From: Lachnospiraceae bacterium | GTDB lineage: Bacteria; Bacillota; Clostridia; Lachnospirales; Lachnospiraceae | Reading direction: 5' to 3' | DNA: 56,787 nt | NCBI GenBank assembly: GCA_016282915.1 | Contig: JAEELW010000039.1 | Coordinates: forward strand, 1-56,787 | In this document: positions 17,458 through 27,728 of the stretch, piece by piece | Numbering within the stretch: the first letter of the stretch is position 1 | How the letters are laid out: each line of letters opens with the position of its first letter | Notes under the pieces: model-generated | What the model saw: the letters and a program-made list of their open reading frames with translations, nothing else | Database searches by the model: none | What the model was told of the DNA's origin: nothing | Made by a program: the position numbers and the translations under genes

Positions 17458-18525
17458 ATGGACGTTATTGTATTTGGAACGGGAAGATATTATAAAACAA
17501 AAAAAATAAGTATAGCTGAAAAATATAATATATTGGGTTTTATTGACAATTCTCAGAAGCCGGGAGAAGAAGGGGTATGTGATGGAAAAAGAATGTTAAA
17601 TCCAAGAGATGTTATGGAATATGCGGATGTGCCCATTTTTTTGATGTCAGCGAAATACATGGAAATGTATGAGCAATTGATGGCTCTTGGTGTGGCCAGT
17701 GAAAGAGTGTTATTTGGTATTAATCTGAAACCAGCCTATGATCCTTTTGAAAAAATGATAGAAGAAAATAATGGTAGAATTGTAGTGAGGGAGGGGGCAG
17801 TATCGTTGGAAATAGGAGACAGAGTATATCGGTGTCAAACATCAAAAGAAATGGAAAATATAGTTAGAACTATATATAGAGAGAGTAAACCGGTGATTCA
17901 GATGATACAAAATCTTCCATTGGCGCCTATAAGTAGAAGGTATGGACGTGAACATGGAACACCTGTAGATAGATACTATATTGAGAAATTTCTGGAGTAC
18001 AATAGAGAGAAAGTGCAGGGGATAGTGGCGGAGTTTGCAGATGATTCATATACGAGACGTTATGGAAAGAAAATTATCGAAAACTATATATATCATGTGA
18101 ATGGATGGGGGGAAAATACTAAGAAATTAAATCTTGTGACGGGAGAAGGCGTAGAGGAAGAGATTCTGGATTGCTTAATATGTACGCAGACCATTCAATT
18201 TATATATGAGATAGACACGGCAGTTTACAACATAGTAAAAATGTTGAAAAAGGGTGGATGTGCACTTATTACGGTGCATGGGATAGCACAGATTTCTATG
18301 TATGATTATAATATCTGGGGGGAGTATTGGAGATTTACGAAGAAAACTTTTGATGAGTTGGTTGGAAGTTTTGATATAGGAGGATATGATATACATTCAT
18401 ATGGGAATGTAAAGACTGCAACTGCTATGTTATATGGAGTGGTGGTGGAAGATCTCGAAGAAAAAGATTTTGAATATGATGATGAACAATATCCAGTAGT
18501 TTTGACATTGAAAATAATTAAGTGA
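17458..18525 (+). CDS. Rossmann-module protein with C-terminal methyltransferase-like domain
   Basis: The 355-aa protein has two parts. Residues 1-100 (MDVIVFGTGRYYKTKKISIAEKY, ILGFIDNSQKPGE) are the small Rossmann-like module that recurs in this locus. Residues about 205-350 look like a class I SAM methyltransferase C-terminal half: LDCLICTQTIQFIYEIDTAVYNI, MLKKGGCALITVHG, WGEYWRFTKKTFDELV. A classical GxGxG SAM-binding loop is not evident before it, so the methyltransferase call is moderate. It probably acts on a sugar of the glycan. AGAGG precedes the ATG. The gene is AT-rich like its neighbours. Confidence 0.65.
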   Translation: MDVIVFGTGRYYKTKKISIAEKYNILGFIDNSQKPGEEGVCDGKRMLNPRDVMEYADVPIFLMSAKYMEMYEQLMALGVASERVLFGINLKPAYDPFEKMIEENNGRIVVREGAVSLEIGDRVYRCQTSKEMENIVRTIYRESKPVIQMIQNLPLAPISRRYGREHGTPVDRYYIEKFLEYNREKVQGIVAEFADDSYTRRYGKKIIENYIYHVNGWGENTKKLNLVTGEGVEEEILDCLICTQTIQFIYEIDTAVYNIVKMLKKGGCALITVHGIAQISMYDYNIWGEYWRFTKKTFDELVGSFDIGGYDIHSYGNVKTATAMLYGVVVEDLEEKDFEYDDEQYPVVLTLKIIK

Positions 18526-18557
18526 GATAGTATTGACAAAAAGAAAGGAAATACTAT

Positions 18558-20090
18558 ATGGATTGTCCAAAAGTATATGCAATATATCTTCCTCAATTTC
18601 ATCGGACATTGCATAATGATCAATGGTGGGGAGAAGGTTTTACTGATTGGGAAGCCGTAAAAAAGGCAGTTCCGTTATTTGAAGGACATGAACAGCCGAA
18701 AATTCCTAAAGGGCGGCATTATTATAATCTTCTTGAAAAGAAAGAAATGGAAATGCAGGCGACTACCGCAAATAAATACGGTATAGATGGTTTTATTTTT
18801 TACCATTATTTTTTTGGAGATGGAAGAATGGAACTTGAAAAGCCGGCAGAAAACCTTTTGGGGTGGAAAGATATAGATATGCCATTTTGCTTTAGTTGGG
18901 CAAATCAGTCGTGGATACGTACGTGGAGTAAGATTTCGGGGAATGTGTGGGGGGAGAAATTCGAGAATAAAAAAAATGACGATGATAACGGAATGCTTGT
19001 TGAACAAGAATATGGCGGAGAAAACGAATGGGAGAAGCATTTTGATTATCTTCTCCCATTTTTTTTAGATAAAAGGTATATTAGAATAAACGGTTGCCCG
19101 GTTTTTATCTTTTATAGTCCAATAAATATTGGATGCATAAAAGAGATGATGGGGTGTTGGAGAAAAAGAGCAGTGTCAAGCGGGCTGAAGGGGTTATATT
19201 TGATTGGATACAATTCATTTACAAATGATGTGGGTTTTGATGCACTAATGATGAGTGAGCCAACTTTCAGTATTCGTAAATTGCATAAGTATGGCAGTGT
19301 AGAAGTGAAAAATGGAGTGAGATGCATAGATTTTAACGAATTCATAGAAAATTCTATTGCGACAACTCCGGCTCGAGGGAATAAAACTTACTTTACATGC
19401 GCGTGTGGATATGACACTACTCCAAGGAGAGGGGCAAATGGTGAGTGTATTATAAATAGAACACCAAAGCTGTTTGAAAAATACATGACAGAAATTCTTC
19501 AAAAATCTGTATATCATGATAATGCATTTGTAGCTGTAAATGCATGGAATGAATGGGGAGAGGGGATGTATTTGGAACCTGATGAGGACGATGGGTATGC
19601 TTATTTGGAGGCTATTAGAGATGCGAAAAAATGTATATCTAAAATGAAAGCAGAGGATGTGGAAGAAATAAAAAAAACAATCATGCATAAATATGGAGCG
19701 AGAGAGAATGAACAGGAGTTCTTGCTTGGAAAATTTCAGTATTATTACAAAGTGTGTTCAAAATGGATTGATGTGCTAAATGACAAGGGAAATATATTTA
19801 GTGAGGATTTGATAGAGAAAAATATACATAGTGTCGCAATATATGGATTTGCCGATTTGGGACATAAACTTCTCGAACAGTTAAGGAAAGAGAAAATTAA
19901 AGTTGAATATGCCATAGATCAATATGTTGGAAGTATCAACGGTGATATCATCGTATATCGTCCCGAAGAAGAGCTTCCTATAGTAGATGCTATAATAATA
20001 ACCGCATATGAACCGGATGATATAAAACAGGTATTGCGAAGGAAGGTAGATTGTCCATTGTTTTCCATAAGAGAATTGCTGAAAGCATAG
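18558..20090 (+). CDS. WbsX-like (GH99-related) protein with C-terminal Rossmann module
   Basis: The 510-aa protein begins with the WbsX signature: VYAIYLPQFHRTLHNDQWWGEGFTDW and FCFSWANQSW, then VAVNAWNEWGEGMYLEPD near residue 335. WbsX domains adopt a GH99-like barrel and are common in O-antigen and rhamnan loci, usually called glycosyltransferases, although hydrolase or transglycosylase action is not excluded. From about residue 410 the protein adds the recurring module (VAIYGFADLGHKLLEQL). AAAGGAAATACT precedes the ATG. It lies in a run of AT-rich co-directional genes. Confidence 0.83.
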   Translation: MDCPKVYAIYLPQFHRTLHNDQWWGEGFTDWEAVKKAVPLFEGHEQPKIPKGRHYYNLLEKKEMEMQATTANKYGIDGFIFYHYFFGDGRMELEKPAENLLGWKDIDMPFCFSWANQSWIRTWSKISGNVWGEKFENKKNDDDNGMLVEQEYGGENEWEKHFDYLLPFFLDKRYIRINGCPVFIFYSPINIGCIKEMMGCWRKRAVSSGLKGLYLIGYNSFTNDVGFDALMMSEPTFSIRKLHKYGSVEVKNGVRCIDFNEFIENSIATTPARGNKTYFTCACGYDTTPRRGANGECIINRTPKLFEKYMTEILQKSVYHDNAFVAVNAWNEWGEGMYLEPDEDDGYAYLEAIRDAKKCISKMKAEDVEEIKKTIMHKYGARENEQEFLLGKFQYYYKVCSKWIDVLNDKGNIFSEDLIEKNIHSVAIYGFADLGHKLLEQLRKEKIKVEYAIDQYVGSINGDIIVYRPEEELPIVDAIIITAYEPDDIKQVLRRKVDCPLFSIRELLKA

Positions 20091-20132
20091 TAGAAAGAAT
20101 ATATATTGAGATACTTTTGAAAGGGTGAAAAT

Positions 20133-21161
20133 ATGGATATTACAACTAAATTACAACGAGATAATCCGAAACTATTAGAGTTCTGTAATAAACATAATAA
20201 GATCTATTTATATGGGGCTGGAATAGTCGGGAGTATAATAATAGATTTTTTGCATTCATGTGAGATTTTTCCAGTCGCATTTATTACATCAAAGATTGAA
20301 GGTGAACAGATATTATATAAGAATATACCCGTTATTAGTGTTGATTCTCTTCAAGCTGGATCGGGGGAGGGTATAGTTGTCACTACTAGTGATAAGTATT
20401 GGGATCAGATTTTAGAGACTATAGAGAAAAAAGGTGTCTTTTCTCGGACAGATGTTTTTATAGTTCGAGATTATATTTCCGGTTCATCGAAATATGACTA
20501 TATTGGGACGGAGAAAAATGGGCCGTTTTTTAGTAAATACACTTTTTTAGATGATTTAGGCAGGACTGAGGGGACAGATAAGAACGCTGATTATCATAAT
20601 TATTTGCATATTTATGAATTTTTCCTCAAAGATTTAAAAGATAAAAATGTTTTACTTCTGGAATTAGGCGTTTTTCATGGAGAAAGCTTAAGAATGTGGA
20701 AGAAGTATTTTAGCCGAGGGAGAATAATAGGGGTTGATATTGATAAAAACTGTCAACAGTATAAAGAGGAAAGGATAGAGATTATTACAGGAGATTTGTC
20801 AGAAATAAGTACATATGAAGGGTTGAGAGAACTCGAGGCAAAGATAATCATTGACGATGCACTACATGCATGGAGTCATCAGATTAAGGCTTTTACGGAA
20901 CTGTTTCCGGCTATGCCATCTGGTGGAGTATATATTATGGAAGATATAGGGACAAGCTTTAGGAATTATAAGAATTCCATATATGCAGATCTGAGGGTAA
21001 GTGCATATGAGTTTATGGAAGCTATTTGCGAATTGACCGCGGGGCATGATTTGGCTATTCATGACCAGTTAATAGAATGTAAAGAAGAGATGGAGGCAAT
21101 TGCTATGCAGATAGATATGATTTCATTTATATATGGAAGCTGCATAGTTATTAAAAAGTAA
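20133..21161 (+). CDS. Rossmann module fused to class I SAM methyltransferase
   Basis: The 342-aa protein has the recurring module at about 20-120 (KIYLYGAGIVGSIIIDFL). A methyltransferase domain follows: ADYHNYLHIYEFFLK, LLLELGVFHGESLRMWKKYF with the SAM loop, IIGVDIDKN, IIIDDALHAWSHQIKAFTELF and GGVYIMEDIG. This resembles the sugar O-methyltransferases related to tetracenomycin/rhamnose methyltransferases and cephalosporin-hydroxylase-like proteins (Methyltransf_24 type). It probably O-methylates a sugar in the glycan. AAAGGGTGA precedes the ATG. Confidence 0.8.
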   Translation: MDITTKLQRDNPKLLEFCNKHNKIYLYGAGIVGSIIIDFLHSCEIFPVAFITSKIEGEQILYKNIPVISVDSLQAGSGEGIVVTTSDKYWDQILETIEKKGVFSRTDVFIVRDYISGSSKYDYIGTEKNGPFFSKYTFLDDLGRTEGTDKNADYHNYLHIYEFFLKDLKDKNVLLLELGVFHGESLRMWKKYFSRGRIIGVDIDKNCQQYKEERIEIITGDLSEISTYEGLRELEAKIIIDDALHAWSHQIKAFTELFPAMPSGGVYIMEDIGTSFRNYKNSIYADLRVSAYEFMEAICELTAGHDLAIHDQLIECKEEMEAIAMQIDMISFIYGSCIVIKK

Positions 21162-21240
21162 AGAGCATGATGTAAGTCTTTTTTCAAATTGGATAAATAT
21201 ATGAGCTTTTTTATGTGTTTGTACTACTAGTGGGAATTAA

Positions 21241-22596
21241 ATGATAAAAGAAAATGAAGAAGAAAACAAAATTAAAGTAAGCATAATTATTCCTATATAT
21301 AATATGCAAAAATATGTGTTGAATAGTATAATGAGTGCTTTGAAACAAAGCATTCAAGATATAGAGGTGATTTGTGTTGATGATGGATCAACGGATGAGA
21401 GTTCTCTGATCGTTATGAAAATAAGCGAGACTGATTCTCGAGTAAAATACGTGTATCAGGAGAATCAGGGGGCAGGAGCATCTAGAAATCTTGGGATTTG
21501 CAGAGCACATGGAAAGTATGTTATGTTCCTTGATCCGGATGATATGTTTGATTCTGAACGAGTTGTAGAGATGTTATATTTGGCGTGTGAAAAACATAAT
21601 GTGTTAATTGCCGGAGGATATCACTATGAGGTTTATGACGGAGAGGAGAATTGTAAAATCCCTATATTTCCGAAACTTAATAGTGTTATGGAGAAAGAAA
21701 TAGAGGATAGTGCAGATGATGGAGTGCAAATTGCTTTTGAACAATTTCAAGGGGGGTGCTATCATTGGGATTATATATATAATAAATCTTTTTTGCTAGA
21801 AAACAAGATTAAGTATCCGGATTATAAAAGAAATCAGGATCTTCCGTTTTGGGCTTTGGCTTTTTGGAAATCCAAGCAAATTTATTACGTACATATACCC
21901 ATCGTAGATTACAGAAGAAATGACCCTATTAAGAATCAAAAAGTCAGAAATAATTTCTCTGATATTTTGAGAGGATACAGAGATGTATTGCGCATTGCTA
22001 TTAAAGGTAAAAATGTATACTTGACTCAAAGAATTGCAAATACATTAAACTATAGTAGTAGGAATAGTATAATAAGTAATCTAGATGTAGAATCATTAAG
22101 CATTTTACTTGATATATATACAGTTATACAAGACAGTTGTATTCATGTGGAATTATCTATACTAAATGATATTTGTAATTATTCGAGAAAGGGAATGCGA
22201 TATAAGGATGATATGCGCTATATAGAGACGGAATCAATTAAAAATAGATTAATTAAGATTTACGAGAACAGATTAAGTATAAAACAATTCTTTGAAAGTA
22301 AAGGAATAAAACAATTGATTATATATGGTATGGGGAATAGGGGGCTATATTTATACGATATACTAACGAATGAAGGTATACAAAACATTTGCTGTATGGA
22401 TAAGGAACTAGAACGAATTGGTACCCATAAAGTGTTAAAGCCCGGTGATGATCTTTCAAAATATGGGGAAAAAGTAGCTATACTAGTGTCGCTATCTGCG
22501 GGTAATGAAATATATACTATGTTAAGCGGTATTTATCCGAAAATAAAGATATTTTTAATTGAAGATGTGTTGAATAGCATGATTCTTGAGGTATAA
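21241..22596 (+). CDS. Family 2 glycosyltransferase with C-terminal Rossmann module
   Basis: The 451-aa protein has GT2 motifs at the N-terminus: VSIIIPIYNMQKYV, EVICVDDGSTDES, GAGASRNLG and MFLDPDDMFD (the DxD site). From about residue 350 comes the recurring module (QLIIYGMGNRGLYLYDIL, CCMDKELERIG). The enzyme should add one sugar to a growing glycan from a nucleotide sugar in the cytoplasm. Two more GT2 proteins of the same GT2-plus-module design are at 25188 and 26330. This gene is strongly AT-rich. Confidence 0.86.
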   Translation: MIKENEEENKIKVSIIIPIYNMQKYVLNSIMSALKQSIQDIEVICVDDGSTDESSLIVMKISETDSRVKYVYQENQGAGASRNLGICRAHGKYVMFLDPDDMFDSERVVEMLYLACEKHNVLIAGGYHYEVYDGEENCKIPIFPKLNSVMEKEIEDSADDGVQIAFEQFQGGCYHWDYIYNKSFLLENKIKYPDYKRNQDLPFWALAFWKSKQIYYVHIPIVDYRRNDPIKNQKVRNNFSDILRGYRDVLRIAIKGKNVYLTQRIANTLNYSSRNSIISNLDVESLSILLDIYTVIQDSCIHVELSILNDICNYSRKGMRYKDDMRYIETESIKNRLIKIYENRLSIKQFFESKGIKQLIIYGMGNRGLYLYDILTNEGIQNICCMDKELERIGTHKVLKPGDDLSKYGEKVAILVSLSAGNEIYTMLSGIYPKIKIFLIEDVLNSMILEV

Positions 22597-22606
22597 GGGG
22601 AAGAAT

Positions 22607-23626
22607 ATGACACGTATTATATATGGAACTGGGAAATATGGGATTAAACTATATGATTTTTTTAGGCGGATTGGAGCTGCTGTGGATTATTTTGCACAAA
22701 CGAATGCGCCAATGGAAAAGTATATAGAAGGAATTCCAGTTGTCACATTAGATGATATTGCAAAAATGGAAGATGAATGTATCATCTGTTTAGCAATAAA
22801 GAGTAAGGAGATCACTACAGGAATAATAAGAGATATTCAAAAAATCAACAATAGATCGTTATATGTTTATAATCTTGGTGATTTTTTGACAGAGAATCCT
22901 GTAGTTGCTCATGTGAATTATACTGGGATTCGAAGGTGTTATATTTGTAACAATTCATTTGATCATTTCAAGAGTGGAGGAATAGATGCGGATTTATTTA
23001 AAAAGTATAAGATTATAGGCGGGGGGTATAGAGACGAGTGTATATGTCCATTTTGCGGATCAATGGACCGAGAAAGATGGTTGTTTTATGTGATGAAAGA
23101 GATTTTACACATTGACACGTTTAGAGGGAGAATTCTTCATTTTGCACCGGAATTGTCCATTAAACGAATGATAGAATCGAATTTGGAAGTAGATTATTAT
23201 ACGGGTGATGTTCTGACGGGGAAAGCGATGCATGTTACAGATATTACAAATATGCAGCAATATGGTGATGGAGTTTTTGATTATGTTATAAGCAATCATG
23301 TGTTGGAACATGTTACGATGGAAGAAAAGGCGGTTCATGAAGTTAAACGTGTTTTGAAACAAAGTGGAAAGTGGGTATTTTCTTTTCCTATATGCACCGA
23401 TATGGAGGAAACTTTTGAGGATAAAACAATAGTCGAAGCTGCTGATAGAATGAAATTGTTTGGTCAGGAAGATCATGTTAGATTATATGGAAAAGATTAT
23501 AAAGAGAGATTTGAAGGATATGGATTGAAGATTAAACAATATAGTCCCCAAGATTTGCTGGATGATGATCGAATCAAAAAATGGGGATTAATAAAAAACG
23601 ATGTTATACTTGTAGCAGAGAAATAA
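22607..23626 (+). CDS. Rossmann module fused to Zn-ribbon class I methyltransferase
   Basis: The 339-aa protein starts MTRIIYGTGKYGIKLYDFF, placing the recurring module at residues 1-100. A Cys pair (CYIC) and a second pair (CPFC), separated by about 35 residues, form a likely zinc ribbon. A methyltransferase domain follows: GRILHFAPELSIKRMI, YTGDVLTGKAMHVTDIT, GVFDYVISNHVLEHV, EVKRVLKQSGKWVFSFP. This is a known arrangement for sugar-modifying SAM methyltransferases. The start at 22607 is chosen over 22586 because AAGGGGAAG precedes it and 22586 lies inside the upstream gene. Confidence 0.82.
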   Translation: MTRIIYGTGKYGIKLYDFFRRIGAAVDYFAQTNAPMEKYIEGIPVVTLDDIAKMEDECIICLAIKSKEITTGIIRDIQKINNRSLYVYNLGDFLTENPVVAHVNYTGIRRCYICNNSFDHFKSGGIDADLFKKYKIIGGGYRDECICPFCGSMDRERWLFYVMKEILHIDTFRGRILHFAPELSIKRMIESNLEVDYYTGDVLTGKAMHVTDITNMQQYGDGVFDYVISNHVLEHVTMEEKAVHEVKRVLKQSGKWVFSFPICTDMEETFEDKTIVEAADRMKLFGQEDHVRLYGKDYKERFEGYGLKIKQYSPQDLLDDDRIKKWGLIKNDVILVAEK

Positions 23627-23710
23627 TATGAATGTATTATATACATTTGGAAGTATTTGTTCATGGGCGTAGAAAAAAAAGGAACTGAAGAAGGGGGAGG
23701 AATGGATAAT

Positions 23711-25174
23711 ATGAATAAATCGAGTATTTTCCTTTTTGGAGCCGGACGAAAATGCATGGAGTCATTGGAGATAATTAAGAAACATTATCATGTAATTGCT
23801 ATTGCAGATAATGATAGACAGAAATGGGGGGGATCGATACAGGGAATTCCTATTGTGATGCCGGAAGCACTGAAAAACCATGACGAAAAGGTTGCGATTA
23901 CTGCGGGAATTGGAAACTATGCGGAGATGGTTACTCAATTATTAAAAACGGGAATATCGAGTGAGAGAATATACTATCTGGAGGTAGATCGGTATAGCCA
24001 GGATATTTGTATGCTTTCAGTTGACGGTGAAAGAAAGGGCGAGATAGATTTATCTTTAGAATATTTTGATCTTTTAGGGGGAGAAGATGATTCCGGTGAA
24101 GGGGTTCTTTTATTCTGTAGTTTTTACTCGGCATATCCAATAAAACTTATACGAAATATAAAAAGAAGATTTCCAGATGAAATTATCTCTTTAGTTACGA
24201 ACGATACAAAATATAAAGAGGATCTAAAGGGATTGGTGGAGCATATATATTGCTATAATACTGTTGAAGAGTTGACACATATTTTGGATGCATTGCCGCA
24301 TTATAGAGTTTTTCAGACATTATGGGTAGAAAGTATATGGGCCTTTTTTAGTAAGAAAATGCGTAAGAAATGCGAGCGCTTAAATTTATTCATTGGGGGA
24401 AGCGATTATTACAGAGCAAGTCCGGGGAAATTGGAGTTTAAAAGACGACTGATAGAGGTGGCTGATATAATTGGTATAGAAACAGAGACCGTTCGTGATG
24501 ATTTTATACATACATATCCTGAAGCAAAAGACAAAATTGCGATGTTACGATACGGGTTGGAATATATTGAGAAAGAAGAATATATGCCGCCATTAGATGA
24601 AAGATTTTGTCACTGGGGTATTCCCGAAGGGAAAATGGTTTTTACATGTGCGCATAATGCAGTACGGGCACAAAGGCATATTGAAATGATCAGAGCACTG
24701 AATAAAATGCCGGATTCGATATTAGATAAGTCTTTTTTTGTTTTTCCAATGACATATGGGGATAGTAATGGTTCATATATTGATGAGGTAGAAAAGGAGC
24801 TTGAGCAAACAAATCTGAATTATAAGATTTATCGTGAATATATGGATAGTTCTGAATTTGCTGATCTCATCTCGCTTTCTGATCTGTATATTCATGTACA
24901 AACAACGGATACCTTAAGCACCACAATGTTGGAAGAACTGTATAAAGGTGCTGTTGCTGTAATGGGTTCATGGTTTCCTTATGATGCTCTGGAACAGCGC
25001 GGAATCTTTTATGTGAAGGTTGATAGCATTGATGAACTTACGGAGACCGTTACGGATGTTGTGGAACACTATGCGGAGTATAAAGAAAAATGTGCAAATA
25101 ATCGTAAGATCATTCATGAGATGAGTTCATGGGATAATATGTCTAAAGAATGGATGAAAGCTTGGACTCTATAA
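23711..25174 (+). CDS. Rossmann module fused to a GT-B glycosyltransferase-like protein
   Basis: The protein of about 487 aa starts MNKSSIFLFGAGRKCMESLE, the recurring module, with IAIADNDRQKWGGSIQGIPIV. The rest looks like a GT-B transferase of the Fuc4NAc-transferase/TDP-sugar type: FCSFYSAYPIKLIRNIKRRFP, LFIGGSDYYRAS, VFTCAHNAVRAQRHIEMI, then DLYIHVQTTDTLSTTMLEEL with GAVAVMGSWFPYDA near the C-terminus. The start was chosen because GGGGGAGG lies 10 nt before 23711; ATG at 23702 and TTG at 23657 are in frame and less well placed. The donor and acceptor are unknown. Confidence 0.75.
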   Translation: MNKSSIFLFGAGRKCMESLEIIKKHYHVIAIADNDRQKWGGSIQGIPIVMPEALKNHDEKVAITAGIGNYAEMVTQLLKTGISSERIYYLEVDRYSQDICMLSVDGERKGEIDLSLEYFDLLGGEDDSGEGVLLFCSFYSAYPIKLIRNIKRRFPDEIISLVTNDTKYKEDLKGLVEHIYCYNTVEELTHILDALPHYRVFQTLWVESIWAFFSKKMRKKCERLNLFIGGSDYYRASPGKLEFKRRLIEVADIIGIETETVRDDFIHTYPEAKDKIAMLRYGLEYIEKEEYMPPLDERFCHWGIPEGKMVFTCAHNAVRAQRHIEMIRALNKMPDSILDKSFFVFPMTYGDSNGSYIDEVEKELEQTNLNYKIYREYMDSSEFADLISLSDLYIHVQTTDTLSTTMLEELYKGAVAVMGSWFPYDALEQRGIFYVKVDSIDELTETVTDVVEHYAEYKEKCANNRKIIHEMSSWDNMSKEWMKAWTL

Positions 25175-25187
25175 GGATGCAACATAT

Positions 25188-26363
25188 ATGCGTAGATCAA
25201 ATAGTTTGATTTCGGTTTTAGTAGCGGTATACAATATAAAAGAATACGTTGAAGACTGCATAAAGAGTATTTGTGATCAGTCATATACTGAATTGGAAAT
25301 AATCATTATAGATGATGGGTCAACAGATGGAAGCGAACGTGTATGTGATCGATTGGCGGAGACGGATGATAGAATTGCAGTTTATCATAAGAGTAATGGT
25401 GGACTGGTATCAGCACGAAAATATGCCATGGAAAGAGCGCATGGAGAGTACCTTCTAACCGTAGATGGAGATGATTGTATTAAGCCGGATATGATAGAAC
25501 ATATGTATATGCGGATAAAGGAAACCGATGCTGATGTTGTGCAGTGCGGATACGGGAGCAATCTGTTGACAGAATATGTTTATCCGGATTTTACAATAAA
25601 GGTCTCGGATGATAGCAGGACGGATATTGTAAAAAAGTGGTTGATGCAGGAACCGATATTTGACAGTCAGGTTGTTACAAAACTGTGCAAAAGAGACTTC
25701 CTGAGGGATACTTATGCAAGCGTGCCCGATGAATGCAGCTACAGTGAAGACTGGATTTGGTTTGTCGAATGCGTAAAAAAAGCGTCAATTATTTCATCTC
25801 TTTCTGAAGTCTTCTATGAATACACTATTCGGGAGGGGTCTTTAAGCCATCAAACAGAATATGGTATATCATATTTAATTGATAATGATAGGATGATGAA
25901 CCTTCTTTATTGTCGTATTAAAGAGTATTTTCCGGCATTAGATGACGAATCATTGAAAAGGTGGTATTTGAAGCGTAGAACTGATACATTAAGGACGGTT
26001 TGTAAAAAAGAGTATAATACTGAGATATATCGTTATTCGGGTGATCTTGTGTCGTGCTTGAATGGGAAACGGGTAGCAATTTACGGAGCAGGCGTGATGG
26101 GAGGGGCATTAATTGAGGAGTTGCCCAAATATGAAGATATATCTGTCGTGGCCTGGTTCGATCGGGAAGCAGGATCGAAACAAAGCAATTATAGAAGTGT
26201 GTTGTTCCCGGAAAAAATAAGAGCAATCGATTTTGATAAGCTTGTGATCGCTATTGCTGATGAAAACAGGGCGTATAAAACTGCGCTGGAGATATCGGAA
26301 GAATATGATATTCCTATGGAGAAGATTATATGGAAGTACAGTCGAAAGATGACGCTTTTTTAG
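25188..26363 (+). CDS. Family 2 glycosyltransferase with C-terminal Rossmann module
   Basis: The 391-aa protein has the GT2 signature ISVLVAVYNIKEYVEDCI, EIIIIDDGSTDGSE, GGLVSARKYAMERAHG and LTVDGDDCIK. The C-terminal part from about residue 285 is the recurring module (KRVAIYGAGVMGGALIEEL, VVAWFDREAG). AAGGATGCAAC precedes the ATG. The next gene starts 34 bp before its stop in another frame, so the two are probably coupled. Confidence 0.87.
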   Translation: MRRSNSLISVLVAVYNIKEYVEDCIKSICDQSYTELEIIIIDDGSTDGSERVCDRLAETDDRIAVYHKSNGGLVSARKYAMERAHGEYLLTVDGDDCIKPDMIEHMYMRIKETDADVVQCGYGSNLLTEYVYPDFTIKVSDDSRTDIVKKWLMQEPIFDSQVVTKLCKRDFLRDTYASVPDECSYSEDWIWFVECVKKASIISSLSEVFYEYTIREGSLSHQTEYGISYLIDNDRMMNLLYCRIKEYFPALDDESLKRWYLKRRTDTLRTVCKKEYNTEIYRYSGDLVSCLNGKRVAIYGAGVMGGALIEELPKYEDISVVAWFDREAGSKQSNYRSVLFPEKIRAIDFDKLVIAIADENRAYKTALEISEEYDIPMEKIIWKYSRKMTLF

Positions 26364-27703
26364 AATTGTCAATTATTGTTCCTGTATACAATGTATCAAG
26401 ATATCTGCCGGAGTGCCTTGACTCGTTGATACACCAGAATGTTAAGAACGTTGAGTTTATCTGTATTGATGACGGGTCAACAGATGATTCTTTATCTATT
26501 CTTAAAGAGTATTCATTTCGGGATCCCCGATTTAAAGTGATCAGCAAAGAGAACGAAGGATATGGAAAGACAATGAATTTGGGCTTGGATCAGGCCAAAG
26601 GGAAATATATAGGTGTACTGGAAAGCGATGATGTTGTTTCTGATAATGCGTATTCGCTGTTATTGGAAGTGGCTGAAGAAAGCGACGCAGATATTGTAAA
26701 AGGAAATATACGATTCCTTAGCCAAGAGGGTTGTATGGAGGTGGAAACGTATCGAGGGTTTCCATATCGCAAACTGATTGATCCGCAAAACCAGCTTTCT
26801 ATCTTAACAGCAGGAATTAGTTATTGGAGCGGTATATATAAACGTGAATTCCTAGAAGAGAACAGGATACGCTTTCATGAGACACCCGGGGCATCGTATC
26901 AGGACTATTCCTTTTATTATCTGGCGGTAATGTGCACTGAGAAAATGGAACTAATTGAGGATTATATAGTTAATTATCGTGTTGATAATACAGCTTCATC
27001 TGTTCATGATCCGAATAAGGTTTTCGTTATATGTGAGGAATGTGATCATTTGCGAAAAGAAATGGATGTACGAAAACTGGCGGAGGTATATTATGATATT
27101 GAACCACTTCTTCGTTTTGAGGCATATGAATGGAACTATAAAAGATTGTTGGAATACTATAAATATCCATTCATGGAACGGTTTAAAAAAGAGTTTTCGG
27201 CATTATTGCATGACGGGAGAATAGTTCGATCTTTATGGGATGAGGATTCATATCGAAGACTGGAAATGCTGCTGGATGATCCTTTTTCCTATTATCAGAA
27301 ATTTGCGAGGATCCAATTTGATGATATGCTGGATGAATATCATAGAAAGCTTTTTAGATATAGTAGAAAGGGTATAATCGAGGGCTTGATTGGTGAGGGG
27401 GGGATATACATTTTTGGCGCCGGAAAGACAGGAGCGCTTGTGTTTAAACTGCTCGAGAATAATGGTATGAATGCTGCTGATGATATAAAAGGATTTCTTG
27501 TATCCGGTAAAAAAGAAGATGAGTCTTGTTTTATAGGATTGCAGGTATTTGAGGTTACAGAGCTTCCTGGAAGTGAACGTGATAGATTGGTGATCATCGC
27601 GGTGGGGAAGAATAATCGTGAAATGGTCAAACTGATATTGAAGGAAAATGACTATGAAAATGTCGTGATAGCAGATGATTTTTTCTATGAAGTTTTCAGG
27701 TAA
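26330..27703 (+). CDS. Family 2 glycosyltransferase with C-terminal Rossmann module
   Basis: The 457-aa protein has GT2 motifs LSIIVPVYNVSRYLPECLDSL, EFICIDDGSTDDSL, GYGKTMNLGLDQAKG and GVLESDDVVSD; the metal site is ESDD. Residues about 350-457 carry the recurring module (GGIYIFGAGKTGALVFKLL). It overlaps the preceding gene by 34 nt; GGAGAAG sits just before the ATG within that gene. A G7 tract at 27397-27403 codes for the glycines just before the module. Confidence 0.86.
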   Translation: MEVQSKDDAFLELSIIVPVYNVSRYLPECLDSLIHQNVKNVEFICIDDGSTDDSLSILKEYSFRDPRFKVISKENEGYGKTMNLGLDQAKGKYIGVLESDDVVSDNAYSLLLEVAEESDADIVKGNIRFLSQEGCMEVETYRGFPYRKLIDPQNQLSILTAGISYWSGIYKREFLEENRIRFHETPGASYQDYSFYYLAVMCTEKMELIEDYIVNYRVDNTASSVHDPNKVFVICEECDHLRKEMDVRKLAEVYYDIEPLLRFEAYEWNYKRLLEYYKYPFMERFKKEFSALLHDGRIVRSLWDEDSYRRLEMLLDDPFSYYQKFARIQFDDMLDEYHRKLFRYSRKGIIEGLIGEGGIYIFGAGKTGALVFKLLENNGMNAADDIKGFLVSGKKEDESCFIGLQVFEVTELPGSERDRLVIIAVGKNNREMVKLILKENDYENVVIADDFFYEVFR

Positions 27704-27728
27704 AGCTGGTTTAGAGAATGGTAATTGT